Notes under the pieces: model-generated
What the model was told of the DNA's origin: nothing
The model's database searches: none
Seen by the model: the letters and a program-made list of their open reading frames with translations, nothing else
Program-made: the position numbers and the translations under genes
From: Thermoanaerobaculia bacterium
GTDB lineage: Bacteria; Acidobacteriota; Thermoanaerobaculia; Multivoradales; J023
Direction: 5' to 3'
Length of the DNA stretch: 64,000 nucleotides
NCBI GenBank assembly: GCA_030431255.1
Contig: JAUIJL010000015.1
Location: 159,712-223,711 of the forward strand
Shown here: one piece after another, positions 25,954 to 35,483 of the stretch
How positions within the stretch are numbered: the stretch's first letter is position 1
How the letters are laid out: each line of letters starts with the position of its first letter

Positions 25954-27474
25954 ATGAGCGACTCATCTCCTGCCGCGACCATCCACGCGGCCTCGACCAC
26001 CGCACCCGGTCCCGACTCGACCTCCACCACCGCACGGCGAGCCGTGGTCCATGTGCGCGAATTCTTGGCGGACACCTTGACCCCCCTGGCGGTATATCAG
26101 CGCCTCGAGCCCTTGTCGCCGGTCCGCTTCCTATTGGAAAGTGTCACCGGCGGCGAGCAGGTGTCTCGCTTCAGCTTCTTGGGCGTGAAACCCCGGGAAA
26201 TTTATCGGCTTTACGAGGACCGCCTGGAGGTCCAAAAGGGCAAGACCAGCCGGGCCCTCGCCGGTCCACCCCTAGATGTCTTGCGCGGGGTGTTGCGGTC
26301 GATCCGCAGCGAAAAAGGGCCGATTCCGTTCACCGGTGGCTACGTGGGCTTTTTCGGTTACGATCTGGTGCGGATGATCGAAAAGCTCCCGGCCAAACCC
26401 CACGACCCCTTTGGGTTGCCGGTGGGTGTCTTCGCCCGTTTCGACACCGTGGTGGTATTCGATCATGCGCGGCAGCGGGTCTTGGTGGTGGCCAACGAGA
26501 TCGAAGGGGAAGTGTCGATGACCCAGGCTGAGCGGGATTTGGCTCGGGTCTCCAAGCTGTTGACCTCCTCGAGCTCTGCCGGCAGCAGCCGTGCCGTCCC
26601 CATGCCGACCGAGTCGGACACGCCCAGCGCGCCTACCAGCCGGGTGTCCATGGACGGCGCCACCTATAGGCAAGCGGTGGAGAAGGCGAAGGAATACATC
26701 GGTGCCGGCGATATCTTTCAAGTCGTGCTGGCCCGTCGTTGGACGGTGCCCCACGCACCGGGACCCTTGGCCCTCTATCGCGCCCTGCGGATGGTGAATC
26801 CCAGCCCCTATATGGTTCTCTTGGAGCTGCCGGACGCGGCTTTGGTCGGTGCTTCGCCGGAGATGCTGGTGCGAAAGGAAGGCATCCAAGTTCAGAATCG
26901 GCCGATCGCGGGTACCCGGCCCCGGGGAGTCGACTCCGAGGGGGATCGACGTCTGGCCGAGGATCTCAAAGCCGACGCCAAGGAGCGGGCGGAGCATGTG
27001 ATGTTGGTGGACCTCGGGCGCAACGACATCGGCAAGGTGGGGCGGCCGGGCACGGTGAAGGTCGCCACCTTCATGGAAGTGGAAAAATATAGCCACGTCA
27101 TGCATTTGGTGTCGTCGGTCCAAGCGGATCTCGACACCGGAAAGGATGGCCTCGACGCCCTCTTGGCCTGCTTTCCGGCGGGCACCCTCTCCGGAGCGCC
27201 GAAGATCCGGGCGATGGAAATCATCGATGAGCTCGAGCCGGAATCCCGGGGACCCTACGGCGGCGCGGTGGGTTATTTCTCCTATTCCGGAGATGTGGAC
27301 ACCTGCATCACCATTCGCACCTTGGTCGAGAAGGACGGCGAGACGTCGGTCTCCGCCGGTGCCGGCATCGTCGCGGACTCGGATCCGGCGGCCGAAGAAC
27401 GGGAAACGGAAAATAAGGCGGCGGCATTGTTGGCCGCCGTGGGATTGGCCCAGAAGCTGGAGGAACGGTCGTGA
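25954..27474 (+). CDS. trpE: Anthranilate synthase component I
   Basis: A 506-aa chorismate-utilising enzyme, the first committed step to tryptophan. The ATG at 25954 is chosen because the conserved part begins soon after; the N-terminal roughly 35 residues are Ser/Thr/Ala-rich and variable. LLES at residues 60-63 is the Trp feedback-binding motif, so allosteric inhibition by Trp is expected. The catalytic core has DIFQVVLARR, NPSPYMVLLEL, PIAGTRPRG, LVDLGRNDIGKV, HVMHLVSSV, FPAGTLSGAPKIRAM and the C-terminal GAGIVADSDP. GTGA overlap with trpG. Confidence 0.97.
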   Translation: MSDSSPAATIHAASTTAPGPDSTSTTARRAVVHVREFLADTLTPLAVYQRLEPLSPVRFLLESVTGGEQVSRFSFLGVKPREIYRLYEDRLEVQKGKTSRALAGPPLDVLRGVLRSIRSEKGPIPFTGGYVGFFGYDLVRMIEKLPAKPHDPFGLPVGVFARFDTVVVFDHARQRVLVVANEIEGEVSMTQAERDLARVSKLLTSSSSAGSSRAVPMPTESDTPSAPTSRVSMDGATYRQAVEKAKEYIGAGDIFQVVLARRWTVPHAPGPLALYRALRMVNPSPYMVLLELPDAALVGASPEMLVRKEGIQVQNRPIAGTRPRGVDSEGDRRLAEDLKADAKERAEHVMLVDLGRNDIGKVGRPGTVKVATFMEVEKYSHVMHLVSSVQADLDTGKDGLDALLACFPAGTLSGAPKIRAMEIIDELEPESRGPYGGAVGYFSYSGDVDTCITIRTLVEKDGETSVSAGAGIVADSDPAAEERETENKAAALLAAVGLAQKLEERS

Positions 27475-28193
27475 TTTTGCTGATCGACAACTACGATTCA
27501 TTCACCTACAACCTGGTGCAATTGCTGCGTGAAGCCGGGGCCGAGGTGGAGGTGTTGCGCAATGACGCGGACACCGTCGAAGGCGTGCTCGCGCGCAAGC
27601 CGAGCGGCATCGTGCTGTCGCCGGGTCCCGGACGACCGGAGTCTGCGGGCATCTGCCTCTCGCTGTTGAAGGCCGAGCCGGACGTGCCCATCCTCGGAGT
27701 GTGCTTGGGGCACCAATGCTTGGGCCAGGCCTGGGGGGCCACCGTCGATCGCGCTGAAAAGCTGATGCATGGCAAGACCTCCATGGTCGACTACGAGCCG
27801 GATCCCCTCTTCGAAGGCCTTCCGAACCCTTTCCAAGCGACCCGCTACCACAGCCTATGTGTCCTCGAGTCCACCGTGCCCGACGACCTTCGCCCGATCG
27901 CATGGTCGGAGGAGCCACAGCCCGAGGGGCCACAGCCTGAGGAGCCACAGCCTGAGGGGCCGAGGGGCGGTGCCGACCCCGGGGAAACCCGGTCGATTCG
28001 AACCGTGATGGCCATGCGACACCGGCGATTACCCCATTGGGGAGTCCAATTCCACCCGGAGTCCGTGTTGACCTTCGCGGGCGTTCAGATGTTGCGCAAC
28101 TTCCTCCGCATCTCCGGGGTGAGCGTCTCCAACGAGGCGCCGTCGCCGCTGGTGGAGCAAGAGCAGCTGGCGGCCGCGGGAGTGATGTCATGA
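27471..28193 (+). CDS. trpG: Anthranilate synthase component II
   Basis: A 240-aa class I glutamine amidotransferase supplying ammonia to TrpE. It has LLIDNYDSFTYNLVQLL, SPGPGRPESAG, the nucleophile Cys in GVCLGHQCLGQAWG, and the His/Glu pair in GVQFHPESV. A Pro/Gln/Glu low-complexity insertion (EEPQPEGPQPEEPQPEGP) encoded by four 15-bp repeats lies at about residues 147-164 in a loop before the last strands. The C-terminal tail is also longer than usual, which explains the size (typically about 190-200 aa). Starts with GTG overlapping trpE; ends ATGA with trpD. Confidence 0.95.
   Translation: MILLIDNYDSFTYNLVQLLREAGAEVEVLRNDADTVEGVLARKPSGIVLSPGPGRPESAGICLSLLKAEPDVPILGVCLGHQCLGQAWGATVDRAEKLMHGKTSMVDYEPDPLFEGLPNPFQATRYHSLCVLESTVPDDLRPIAWSEEPQPEGPQPEEPQPEGPRGGADPGETRSIRTVMAMRHRRLPHWGVQFHPESVLTFAGVQMLRNFLRISGVSVSNEAPSPLVEQEQLAAAGVMS
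27909..27968 (+). repeat. 15-bp in-frame tandem repeat inside trpG
   Basis: Four units begin at 27909, 27924, 27939 and 27954. The consensus is GAGGRGCCACAGCCY, encoding Glu-Glu/Gly-Pro-Gln-Pro. Units alternate GAGGAG and GAGGGG, and the last is degenerate. Copy number changes would keep the frame. Confidence 0.85.
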
Positions 28194-29203
28194 GTCTCGC
28201 CAAAGACGCCTTGAAAACGGTGATGGGCGGACAGAGCCTGAGTCGGGAAACCACGGAGCAGCTTTTCGGTGAGCTGATGGACGGCAAGCTCAGCCCGGTG
28301 GTCAAATCGGCGTTGCTGGCGGCCCTCGCCACCAAAGGGGAGTCCGCTGGGGAAATCGCCGGCGCGGCGATCGCCATGCGCAGCCGGGTCCGCAAGATCC
28401 CCCACACCATCTACGGAGTGGTCGACACCTGCGGCACCGGTGGCGACGGCAAAGGCACCTTCAACATCTCCACCGCGGCGGCGATCGTCGCCGCTGCCGC
28501 CGGCGCACCGGTGGCCAAACACGGGAATCGGTCCGTCTCGAGCCGGTCCGGCTCCGCCGACGTGCTCGCCGCTCTCGGCGCGCGGATCGATTTGGAGCCG
28601 GAGGAAGCGGGAGAGGCACTCGCTAAGATCGGCATCGCCTTTCTATTCGCTCCCAATTTGCACCCGGCCATGAAAGAGGTCATGCCCGTGCGCAAAGAGC
28701 TGGGCGTGCGCACCATCTTCAACTGCCTTGGACCTTTGACCAACCCAGCCGGTGCCCGTCGGCAGGTGATGGGAGTGTTTTCCGCGGCGTTGGTAGAGAC
28801 ACTCGGTTATGTGCAGGCGGAGCTCGGGGCCGACCATTCTCTGGTGGTCCACGGCCACGACGGTTTGGACGAGATCACCACCACCGGGCCGACGACCATT
28901 GCCGAAACCCGCGACGGCGCCGTCCGGGTTTATGAGGTCACGCCCGAGCAGCTCGGGGTGCCGACGGCAAAGGCAGAAGACTTGCTGGGCGGTGAGCCCG
29001 AGGAAAACGCCGATCTGATGCGCAAGGTGCTAAGTGGTGAGCCCGGGCCGTTGGCGGATATCACCGCGGTCAACGCCGGAGCGGCGCTCTATGTGGCGGC
29101 TAAGGTGGATAGCCTGGAGGCAGGGGTGGAGACCGCTCGTGTGATGCTCTCGGACGGTACCGCGGCGGCCAAGTTGGAACAATTGTGTGCCTTCGGCCGT
29201 TGA
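28190..29203 (+). CDS. trpD: Anthranilate phosphoribosyltransferase
   Basis: 337 aa from the ATG that overlaps the trpG stop (a longer frame extends into trpG). The PRPP loop is DTCGTGGDGKGTFNIST. KHGNRSVSSRSGSADVLAALG and the Mg-binding HGHDGLDEITTTG complete the active site. Transfers phosphoribose from PRPP to anthranilate. A 114-nt gap without visible features separates it from trpC. Confidence 0.97.
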   Translation: MSLAKDALKTVMGGQSLSRETTEQLFGELMDGKLSPVVKSALLAALATKGESAGEIAGAAIAMRSRVRKIPHTIYGVVDTCGTGGDGKGTFNISTAAAIVAAAAGAPVAKHGNRSVSSRSGSADVLAALGARIDLEPEEAGEALAKIGIAFLFAPNLHPAMKEVMPVRKELGVRTIFNCLGPLTNPAGARRQVMGVFSAALVETLGYVQAELGADHSLVVHGHDGLDEITTTGPTTIAETRDGAVRVYEVTPEQLGVPTAKAEDLLGGEPEENADLMRKVLSGEPGPLADITAVNAGAALYVAAKVDSLEAGVETARVMLSDGTAAAKLEQLCAFGR

Positions 29204-29317
29204 GCGTCGTCGGGTGATCGCTCGGAGGCCGTTAAAGAGGTCCAGTGACATGACCGAAGACTTTGTTGCCACCCGCTGCCCCGGCATCAGATATCCTTTG
29301 CCCAGGAGACCCAAGCA

Positions 29318-30133
29318 GTGAGCCAGCCGCACTCAAACTCAGGAATCGCCGATGTTCTGGTGAAAATTGTCGCCAAACGTCAGGAGCGTTTGGATCAAGC
29401 CCGTGGGCGAGAGACCCTCACCGAGCCCCCTCGCATGGCTCGATTTCAGACGCCCGAAGGCAACGACTTCTTGCGCGCCCTAGCCGATCATCGCGGGCGG
29501 GCGGTGATCGCCGAGATCAAAATGGGCTCGCCGTCTCTGGGTTCCCTCAAAGGCACCTTTGATCCGGTGGAACAGGCTAAGGCCTATGCCCGGGGTGGCG
29601 CGGCTGCCATGTCGGTGGTGGTGGAACCGGACTTCTTCCACGGCAGCTATGACCTGCTGCGCGAGTGCACAGAAGCCTCGGGTCTGCCGGCGATCGCCAA
29701 GGACTTCATTGTCGATCCTTTGCAGCTGCGTTGGGCGCTGCGGGCGGGAGCCAAAGCGGTGCTCTTGATCGCCGCCCTCTATCCCGCCGCCGAGCTCTAC
29801 GAATACGCGCAAATGGCCCGCCGTTTCGGCATGGTGCCGTTGATCGAAACCCATAACACCGCCGACGTCGCCAAGCTCTCCGGCCATGAATGGGAGCTGG
29901 TGGGGGTCAACAATCGGGATCTACGGACCTTTACCGTCAGTCTGGGAACGTCCGAGGGGCTCTACGGCTCCCTGCCGAAGGAAGCGTTCAAAGTCGCTGA
30001 AAGCGGGATGCATACCGCGGCCGATCTCGACCGTCTGAGCAGCGCGGGATTCGACGCCTTCTTGATCGGCGAGTCGTTGGTCAAATCTGGAGATCCCGAG
30101 GCCAAGCTGGCTGAGCTGTTGGGGAAATCCTGA
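29318..30133 (+). CDS. trpC: Indole-3-glycerol phosphate synthase
   Basis: A 271-aa barrel enzyme. It has VIAEIKMGSPSLG (the catalytic Lys and Glu of the IEIKKxSPS-type motif), YARGGAAAMSVVVEP, LPAIAKDFIVDP, LVGVNNRDLRTF, KVAESGM and FLIGESLVKSGDP. GTG start with AGGAG 9 nt upstream. TGATG overlap with trpF. Confidence 0.96.
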   Translation: MSQPHSNSGIADVLVKIVAKRQERLDQARGRETLTEPPRMARFQTPEGNDFLRALADHRGRAVIAEIKMGSPSLGSLKGTFDPVEQAKAYARGGAAAMSVVVEPDFFHGSYDLLRECTEASGLPAIAKDFIVDPLQLRWALRAGAKAVLLIAALYPAAELYEYAQMARRFGMVPLIETHNTADVAKLSGHEWELVGVNNRDLRTFTVSLGTSEGLYGSLPKEAFKVAESGMHTAADLDRLSSAGFDAFLIGESLVKSGDPEAKLAELLGKS

Positions 30134-30858
30134 TGGTGAACGGGAGCCCCCAGACCGTGGTTGAAACGAATCCGGCGGCGCAGGGGTATCGACCCCGGGT
30201 CAAGATCTGCGGCGTCCGCACGGTCGAAGAAGCGGCCTTGGCGGTGGAGCTGGGAGCCGATTTGATCGGATTGAATTTTCATCCCCCCAGCCCGCGTTAC
30301 CTCTCCGAGGCCGCGGCCGCGGAGCTGATCACGACGGTCCGGCAGCGCCTTGAAGGGCCCAACGTGCTTTGGGCCGGAGTCTTCGTCAATCGGCCGGTGG
30401 TCGAGGTGGATGAAATCGGCCGAAGTGTGGGTCTCGATTTGCTGCAATTCCACGGTGACGAGCGGCCTGAAGACGTGGCGAAAGTGGCCGGACGGGCGAT
30501 CAAAGCCTTTCGGGTCAAGGACCGGCTCGACGCCGCGGTGCTCCACGGTTGGCTGGAGCTCGGAGCCTGGGGATTCGTGGTCGACTCCCGTCACCCGACC
30601 CTCTACGGCGGTAGCGGTGAATCGTGGAATTTCGAGTCGTTGAAAGATCCGTCTTTGGCGAGCCTGCTGGCCAATCGACGCGTGTTGATCGCCGGCGGTT
30701 TGTCGCCGGACAATGTGAGCGCGGCGCTAGGTGCCGCACAACCCTGGGGCATTGACCTATGCTCGGGCATCGAAGCCGCCCCGGGGAAAAAAGATCCGGA
30801 GCTCATGCGCCGGCTCTTCGAGGAGATCCGACATGTCGAAAGCATTAGCGCGCCCTGA
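30133..30858 (+). CDS. trpF: Phosphoribosylanthranilate isomerase
   Basis: A 241-aa barrel. [12 protein letters not shown] contains the catalytic Cys. [30 protein letters not shown], the catalytic Asp in [14 protein letters not shown], and [11 protein letters not shown] followed by [14 protein letters not shown] are typical. The first roughly 20 residues are variable. It overlaps trpB by 26 nt. Confidence 0.95.
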   Translation: MVNGSPQTVVETNPAAQGYRPRVKICGVRTVEEAALAVELGADLIGLNFHPPSPRYLSEAAAAELITTVRQRLEGPNVLWAGVFVNRPVVEVDEIGRSVGLDLLQFHGDERPEDVAKVAGRAIKAFRVKDRLDAAVLHGWLELGAWGFVVDSRHPTLYGGSGESWNFESLKDPSLASLLANRRVLIAGGLSPDNVSAALGAAQPWGIDLCSGIEAAPGKKDPELMRRLFEEIRHVESISAP

Positions 30859-32143
30859 CGCGAGGGGTTATTTCGGCCCCTACGGCGGGCGATACGTTCC
30901 CGAGACTCTCATGCAGCCGCTCGACGAGCTGGCGCGGGCTTACGATAAGTGGAGCCGCAAGCGGGCTTTTCGGAATCAGCTTCGGGACCTCTTGGTCCAC
31001 TACGCGGGTCGGCCGACACCGCTGTACTTCGCCGAGCGTCTGACCCAGGAGCTGGGCGGCGCCAAGATCTATCTCAAGCGGGAGGATCTGCTGCACACAG
31101 GGGCCCACAAGCTCAACAACGCCATCGGCCAGGCATTGTTGACCAAGATGATGGGCAAGAAGCGGGTGATCGCCGAAACCGGAGCCGGCCAACACGGGGT
31201 GGCGACGGCCACCGCCTGCGCGCTGCTGGGCCTCGATTGCGTGGTCTACATGGGCGAGGAAGACTGCCGTCGGCAGCATCTCAACGTCCAACGCATGAAG
31301 CTGCTCGGCGCCGAGGTCTGCCCGGTGGACTCCGGCAGCAAAACCCTGAAGGACGCGATCAACGAAGCGTTGCGCGATTGGGTCACCAACATCCGCGACA
31401 CCCACTACATTCTCGGCTCGGTGCTGGGGCCGGATCCCTTTCCCCGCATGGTGCGGGATTTCCACCGGGTGATCGGCGACGAGGCCCGTCGGCAGCTGAA
31501 AAAGCAGGCCGGCACCTTCTCACCGGATATGGCGATCGCTTGCGTCGGCGGTGGCTCCAACGCCATCGGCTTGTTCACCGCCTTCATCGACGATCGCCGG
31601 GTGCGGTTGGTGGGTGTCGAGGCGGGCGGTCGGGGTCCGGAGCTCGGGGAGCACGCGGCCAGATTCGACGGCGGTGGCCTGGGGGTTCTGCACGGCACCC
31701 GAACGTGGATCCTGCAAGACAGCGACGGCCAAATCGCGACGACCCATTCGGTGTCGGCCGGTCTCGACTATCCGGCCGTCGGTCCGGAGCACGCCTTGCT
31801 CAAGGATATGGGGAGGGTGGAATACGAGAGCATCACCGACGAGGAGGCGATCGAAGCTTTCCACATGCTGTCGGCCACCGAAGGCATTCTGCCGGCACTA
31901 GAGTCGTCCCACGCGCTGGCCCAGGCGCGAAAAGTTGCTCCCCGGCTCTCTAAGCGGGCGATCGTGCTGGTCAACCTTTCCGGCCGAGGCGATAAAGATG
32001 TCGAGTCGGTGCTGCAATACGAAGCGGAGCGCGCCGAGCGATTGGGCGTGGCCGGAGATGAGTCGGATCCGGATTCCGGCGGTTTCACCATGCATCCGGC
32101 GGCGCGTAAATGGGGTGGTAAGACCGAGGAGGGCGCGTCGTGA
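30833..32143 (+). CDS. trpB: Tryptophan synthase beta chain
   Basis: 436 aa from the ATG at 30833, which has GAGGAG 7 nt upstream and lies inside the end of trpF. It is the TrpB1 type: [17 protein letters not shown], the PLP Lys in [42 protein letters not shown], and [15 protein letters not shown]-terminal tail of about 35 polar residues. Overlaps trpA as GTGA. Confidence 0.97.
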   Translation: MSKALARPDARGYFGPYGGRYVPETLMQPLDELARAYDKWSRKRAFRNQLRDLLVHYAGRPTPLYFAERLTQELGGAKIYLKREDLLHTGAHKLNNAIGQALLTKMMGKKRVIAETGAGQHGVATATACALLGLDCVVYMGEEDCRRQHLNVQRMKLLGAEVCPVDSGSKTLKDAINEALRDWVTNIRDTHYILGSVLGPDPFPRMVRDFHRVIGDEARRQLKKQAGTFSPDMAIACVGGGSNAIGLFTAFIDDRRVRLVGVEAGGRGPELGEHAARFDGGGLGVLHGTRTWILQDSDGQIATTHSVSAGLDYPAVGPEHALLKDMGRVEYESITDEEAIEAFHMLSATEGILPALESSHALAQARKVAPRLSKRAIVLVNLSGRGDKDVESVLQYEAERAERLGVAGDESDPDSGGFTMHPAARKWGGKTEEGAS

Positions 32144-32937
32144 GCGCTATCGCTGGAGTGTTCGAACGCTGCCGAGCCGAGAAACGCGCGGCCTTCATCC
32201 CCTTCTTGACCGCCGGCGATCCCGACCTGTCGAGGACCGCCGACTTGATGCAAGCCATGGTGGCCGGCGGCGCCGACATCATCGAGCTCGGGGTGCCCTT
32301 CTCGGATCCCATCGCCGACGGCCCGACCATTCAGCGGGCCACTACGCGGGCGCTGGAATCCGGCACCACCATGTCGGGTATTTTGAGGCTGGTGGCGCGC
32401 CATCGCGATCGCCTCGGCGTGCCCATCGTGTTGTTCAGCTACTTCAACCCGATCCATGCCCGTGGCGTGGAGAGCTTTGCAGAGCAAGCCGCCGCTTCCG
32501 GGGTCGACGGCGTGTTGTGTGTGGACCTGCCTCCCGACGAAGGGGGCGAGTACATTCCCGAAATGCGCCGTCAAGGCCTCGATACCGTGTTCTTGCTGGC
32601 TCCCACCAGCGATCGGGAACGGATCAAAAAAGTCGAGCACCAAAGCACGGGTTTCGTCTACTACGTGTCTCGGACCGGTATCACCGGCGCCCAACAGGAG
32701 CTACCCAAGGAGCTGCTCAAGGAATCCAAGCGGTTGCGGAGACGGCTTCGTCAGCCCTTGGCGGTCGGCTTCGGCATCTCCACGCCGGAGCAGGTCGCTT
32801 CCGTGGCAGGGGTCGCGGACGGGGTGGTGGTCGGCAGCGCGTTGGTCAGCTTGATCGGCGAGCACGGCGGCTCCAAAGACTTGCCGAAGCTGCTGGAAGA
32901 TCGCTGCCGCGAGCTCACGGAGCCCTTGAGGCGCTGA
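32140..32937 (+). CDS. trpA: Tryptophan synthase alpha chain
   Basis: A 265-aa barrel that splits indole-glycerol phosphate and channels indole to TrpB. The catalytic Glu is in [16 protein letters not shown] and the Asp in [27 protein letters not shown] and [10 protein letters not shown] bind phosphate. GTG start overlapping trpB. Last gene of the superoperon; no hairpin with a T-run is visible in the 70 nt that follow. Confidence 0.96.
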   Translation: MSAIAGVFERCRAEKRAAFIPFLTAGDPDLSRTADLMQAMVAGGADIIELGVPFSDPIADGPTIQRATTRALESGTTMSGILRLVARHRDRLGVPIVLFSYFNPIHARGVESFAEQAAASGVDGVLCVDLPPDEGGEYIPEMRRQGLDTVFLLAPTSDRERIKKVEHQSTGFVYYVSRTGITGAQQELPKELLKESKRLRRRLRQPLAVGFGISTPEQVASVAGVADGVVVGSALVSLIGEHGGSKDLPKLLEDRCRELTEPLRR

Positions 32938-33007
32938 TCCGGCCATCGACGATCGGAGCGCCGGCTCACAGCTGTAAACCTTATCCATGTGAATCGAGAG
33001 GTACGAG

Positions 33008-34285
33008 ATGTCTTCGAAGCTCTGGGTTGAAAGCTCTTTTCGGAGGAGGAAGCGTTCTCCAAGGCATCCGTCCATGGCGTTTCGGCGTCGCTTTGCGATC
33101 TTGGCCTCTTGCGTTTGCATCGGCGCTTGGGGAATCGCCTGTTCCTCGGTTCCGGGTCCTGCTCCAGCCTCGGCGCCGGCCGCGACGACTCCAGCTTCGG
33201 CGCCGGCCCAACCCGAGTGCGACAACGATCGGCTGACGGGTTTCGACGAGCTGCTGATTCTGGCGCCCCATCCGGACGACGAGATCCTTGGTTTCGGGGG
33301 CCTGTCGGACGCCTTCGCCCGTCAAGGCAAGCCGGTGGAAGCTTGGGTGGTCACCGACGGCGACGCCTATTGCGAGGCATGCGCTCTGTGGAATACGGGC
33401 TCCATGTTCGGCGAGATGTGCGACGCGAAGACCCTATCGAATTTCGGCACGCCGGAGATCGATAGCCTGGCGGAGGCCCGCCGTTTGGAAAGCACCGCCG
33501 CGGCTCGTGCTTTAGGTCTTTCCGCACCGAAATTCCTAGGCTATCCGGATACCGGGCTGCGGATGGCTTGGCGGCATTTTGAGGCGGGGCAGCCGGACCA
33601 TCCCTTGTATCGATCGGATTTCTCAGATTGCGACAGCTGTGAGACTTGTGGAGCCGGCTACGGGGGCGGCCCGGTGACGGAGCTCAGCGCGACGACCCTC
33701 GTCGAGAGCTTGAAAGAGCGCCTAGCCGCCACGGACCGGCGCACCCTGATCGCCACCACCCATTGGTTGGACTTCCACGGGGATCACTCGGGTTTGGGCA
33801 GCTTCGTGCGTCATTTGGTCGGGCAGCTGGAAGGCCCGCGGACCGTCGCCTATGCGGTGATCCACGCCCATACGGCGAATGGAACGGCCATGGCGGATTG
33901 TTGGTATCCCGAGCCGCTTTCGTCCTCTTGCCCTTGCCATCTCGATCCTCGGGTCGAAGACAAACCGATCGACGGCGAGCCGAGCTGGCTGGAATCGTTG
34001 CGGGCAGAGCGATTCCAGCCGTCCTGGCCCCAGATGTTGCCGGGAGACGCCGACTACGGCGAGCCCGTGCAGCTTTGCCTATCGCCGGACCTCTACACCG
34101 GCTCGGAGGCCAAGAAGCTTTTGGCCGTGGAGTCCTTCGGCTCTCAGCTGGGCACCGTGGGACGAGAGGAAGGCATCTTGCCGGATCACCGCAGAGGGCA
34201 AATGGACTGCAGCGGATATCTATTGGCCTTCGTCCGCACCACCGAGGTCTTCGTCTTGGAGACATCGCAGCATAAGGGCTACTAG
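33008..34285 (+). CDS. PIG-L family deacetylase, predicted lipoprotein
   Basis: 425 aa from the ATG with GAGAGG upstream. An internal Met23 (33074) begins a more compact lipoprotein signal, with a hydrophobic core and lipobox GIAC followed by Ser. A Pro/Ala-rich linker leads to a LmbE/PIG-L zinc deacetylase fold: APHPDDEILGFGG (metal His and catalytic Asp), a Cys-rich insertion with CDSCETCG, and the third metal site region DFHGDHSGLG. Members remove N-acetyl groups from GlcNAc-linked substrates. The substrate here is not known. The eight or more extra Cys suggest disulfides in an exported protein. Confidence 0.85.
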   Translation: MSSKLWVESSFRRRKRSPRHPSMAFRRRFAILASCVCIGAWGIACSSVPGPAPASAPAATTPASAPAQPECDNDRLTGFDELLILAPHPDDEILGFGGLSDAFARQGKPVEAWVVTDGDAYCEACALWNTGSMFGEMCDAKTLSNFGTPEIDSLAEARRLESTAAARALGLSAPKFLGYPDTGLRMAWRHFEAGQPDHPLYRSDFSDCDSCETCGAGYGGGPVTELSATTLVESLKERLAATDRRTLIATTHWLDFHGDHSGLGSFVRHLVGQLEGPRTVAYAVIHAHTANGTAMADCWYPEPLSSSCPCHLDPRVEDKPIDGEPSWLESLRAERFQPSWPQMLPGDADYGEPVQLCLSPDLYTGSEAKKLLAVESFGSQLGTVGREEGILPDHRRGQMDCSGYLLAFVRTTEVFVLETSQHKGY

Positions 34286-34310
34286 CTTCCTAACTCCTAG
34301 CTCTAACCCT

Positions 34311-35330
34311 CTAGTCCGCAGCCGCTTCTTGGGTCGCCAAGCACCCGACGGCGGGCTGAGTGTCGCCTTGGTCTTGGCTGAGGGACGCGTCCGTCGCATC
34401 CAGGTCGGCAGGCGCCCTGTGCTTGGCCCAATGGATCAACACCACGGAGCCGACCACGAGGGCGGCGCCGATCAAGGTCCGACCGCTGACCACCTCGCCG
34501 GTGAGCTTGCCCAGGATCAAGGCGATCACCGGGTTGACGAAGGCGTAGGTTGAAACCGCCGCAGGAGAGGTGACTCTCAGCAAGTAGACGTAGGCGGAGA
34601 GAGCGACGATCGAGCCGACAAAGGTCAAGTAGAAAAACGCCAGGATAGATCGCAGGGAAATGGTCTCGAGGGCGAGCCCGGACCACTCGCCGGTGAAGGT
34701 CGCGATGATCACCATGATCAGCCCTCCGGCAATCATCTCCATGGCCGCCGCCATCCATGGAGATTCCGGCAGGTGAGCGGATCGGTTGAGCAAGGATCCG
34801 AGGGCCCAAGCGGCCGAGGCCAATAGAAGCACAAGGGCTCCCAGGGGTTGGATGGCCCCCTCGCTCGGTCCGATCAAAAAGGCCAGACCCGCGGTGCCGG
34901 TGATCAGGCCCAGGGTGACCCACCTTCCAGGGCGATCACCACCGAAAACCGTGGCGTCCAGCACGACCATGAAAATCGGCACGGTGGCCACCAACAAAGC
35001 AGCCAATCCGGACGGCACCTGCTGTTGGGCCCAGGTCACCAGCCCGTTGCCGCCGAACATCATCAACGCACCGATGAGGGTCGCGCTCCTCCACATGGAT
35101 GCGGACGGCCGAGGTGAGCCCGTGAGCCGCAATCCGGCGTAGAGCAAGCTGCCCGCAAGGCAAAACCGCAATCCCGCGAGCAGGAAGGGCGGCAGGGTTT
35201 CGATTCCGATACGGATCGCCAGGTAGGTCGATCCCCAAATGATGTAAATCGCGCCGAAAGACAACAGCACCAGCAGCGGCAATCGGCGTTGGTGGACGGG
35301 TTGGGATGGAAGTGTCTTGGTGTGGCTCAT
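34311..35330 (-). CDS. DMT-superfamily (EamA) transporter
   Basis: 339 aa from the ATG at 35328-35330; a longer frame upstream is unlikely to be coding. Ten predicted TM helices form two EamA repeats: FGAIYIIWGSTYLAIRIGIE with the conserved WGS start of repeat 1, and LLLASAAWALGSLLNRSA for repeat 2. A Gln/Asp-rich cytoplasmic tail follows. Members export amino acids or small metabolites. It is divergently paired with a MocR-type regulator, a common arrangement in which the regulator controls the exporter. The proximity to the his-trp operon makes amino acid export an idea only. Confidence 0.9.
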   Translation of the reverse strand: MSHTKTLPSQPVHQRRLPLLVLLSFGAIYIIWGSTYLAIRIGIETLPPFLLAGLRFCLAGSLLYAGLRLTGSPRPSASMWRSATLIGALMMFGGNGLVTWAQQQVPSGLAALLVATVPIFMVVLDATVFGGDRPGRWVTLGLITGTAGLAFLIGPSEGAIQPLGALVLLLASAAWALGSLLNRSAHLPESPWMAAAMEMIAGGLIMVIIATFTGEWSGLALETISLRSILAFFYLTFVGSIVALSAYVYLLRVTSPAAVSTYAFVNPVIALILGKLTGEVVSGRTLIGAALVVGSVVLIHWAKHRAPADLDATDASLSQDQGDTQPAVGCLATQEAAAD

Positions 35331-35379
35331 GGTGGGACGACGATGACAGCGCCCATTAGGGGAGTACAGATGCAGATTT

Positions 35380-35408
35380 ACTATATTGAAACCATAACAG
35401 TTGCGCAA
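35380..35408 (-). promoter_or_regulatory. Promoter of the EamA transporter gene
   Basis: On the minus strand, TTGCGC (35403-35408), a 17-nt spacer and TATAGT (35380-35385), about 50 nt before the start codon. Confidence 0.5.
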
Positions 35409-35421
35409 AATATCAACTGTT
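35396..35421. promoter_or_regulatory. Inverted repeat between the transporter and MocR genes, candidate operator
   Basis: AACAGTT (35396-35402) and AACTGTT (35415-35421) are perfect 7-bp arms 12 nt apart, overlapping the -35 region of the transporter promoter. A half-site CAGTTG recurs about 25 nt further. It is well placed for control by the divergent regulator. Confidence 0.45.
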
Positions 35422-35483
35422 CTGTAAGCTGATACGCAAGTGACGGCAGTTGATGGTCGGCAGTGGAGCGGCAGGGAGAAGGC

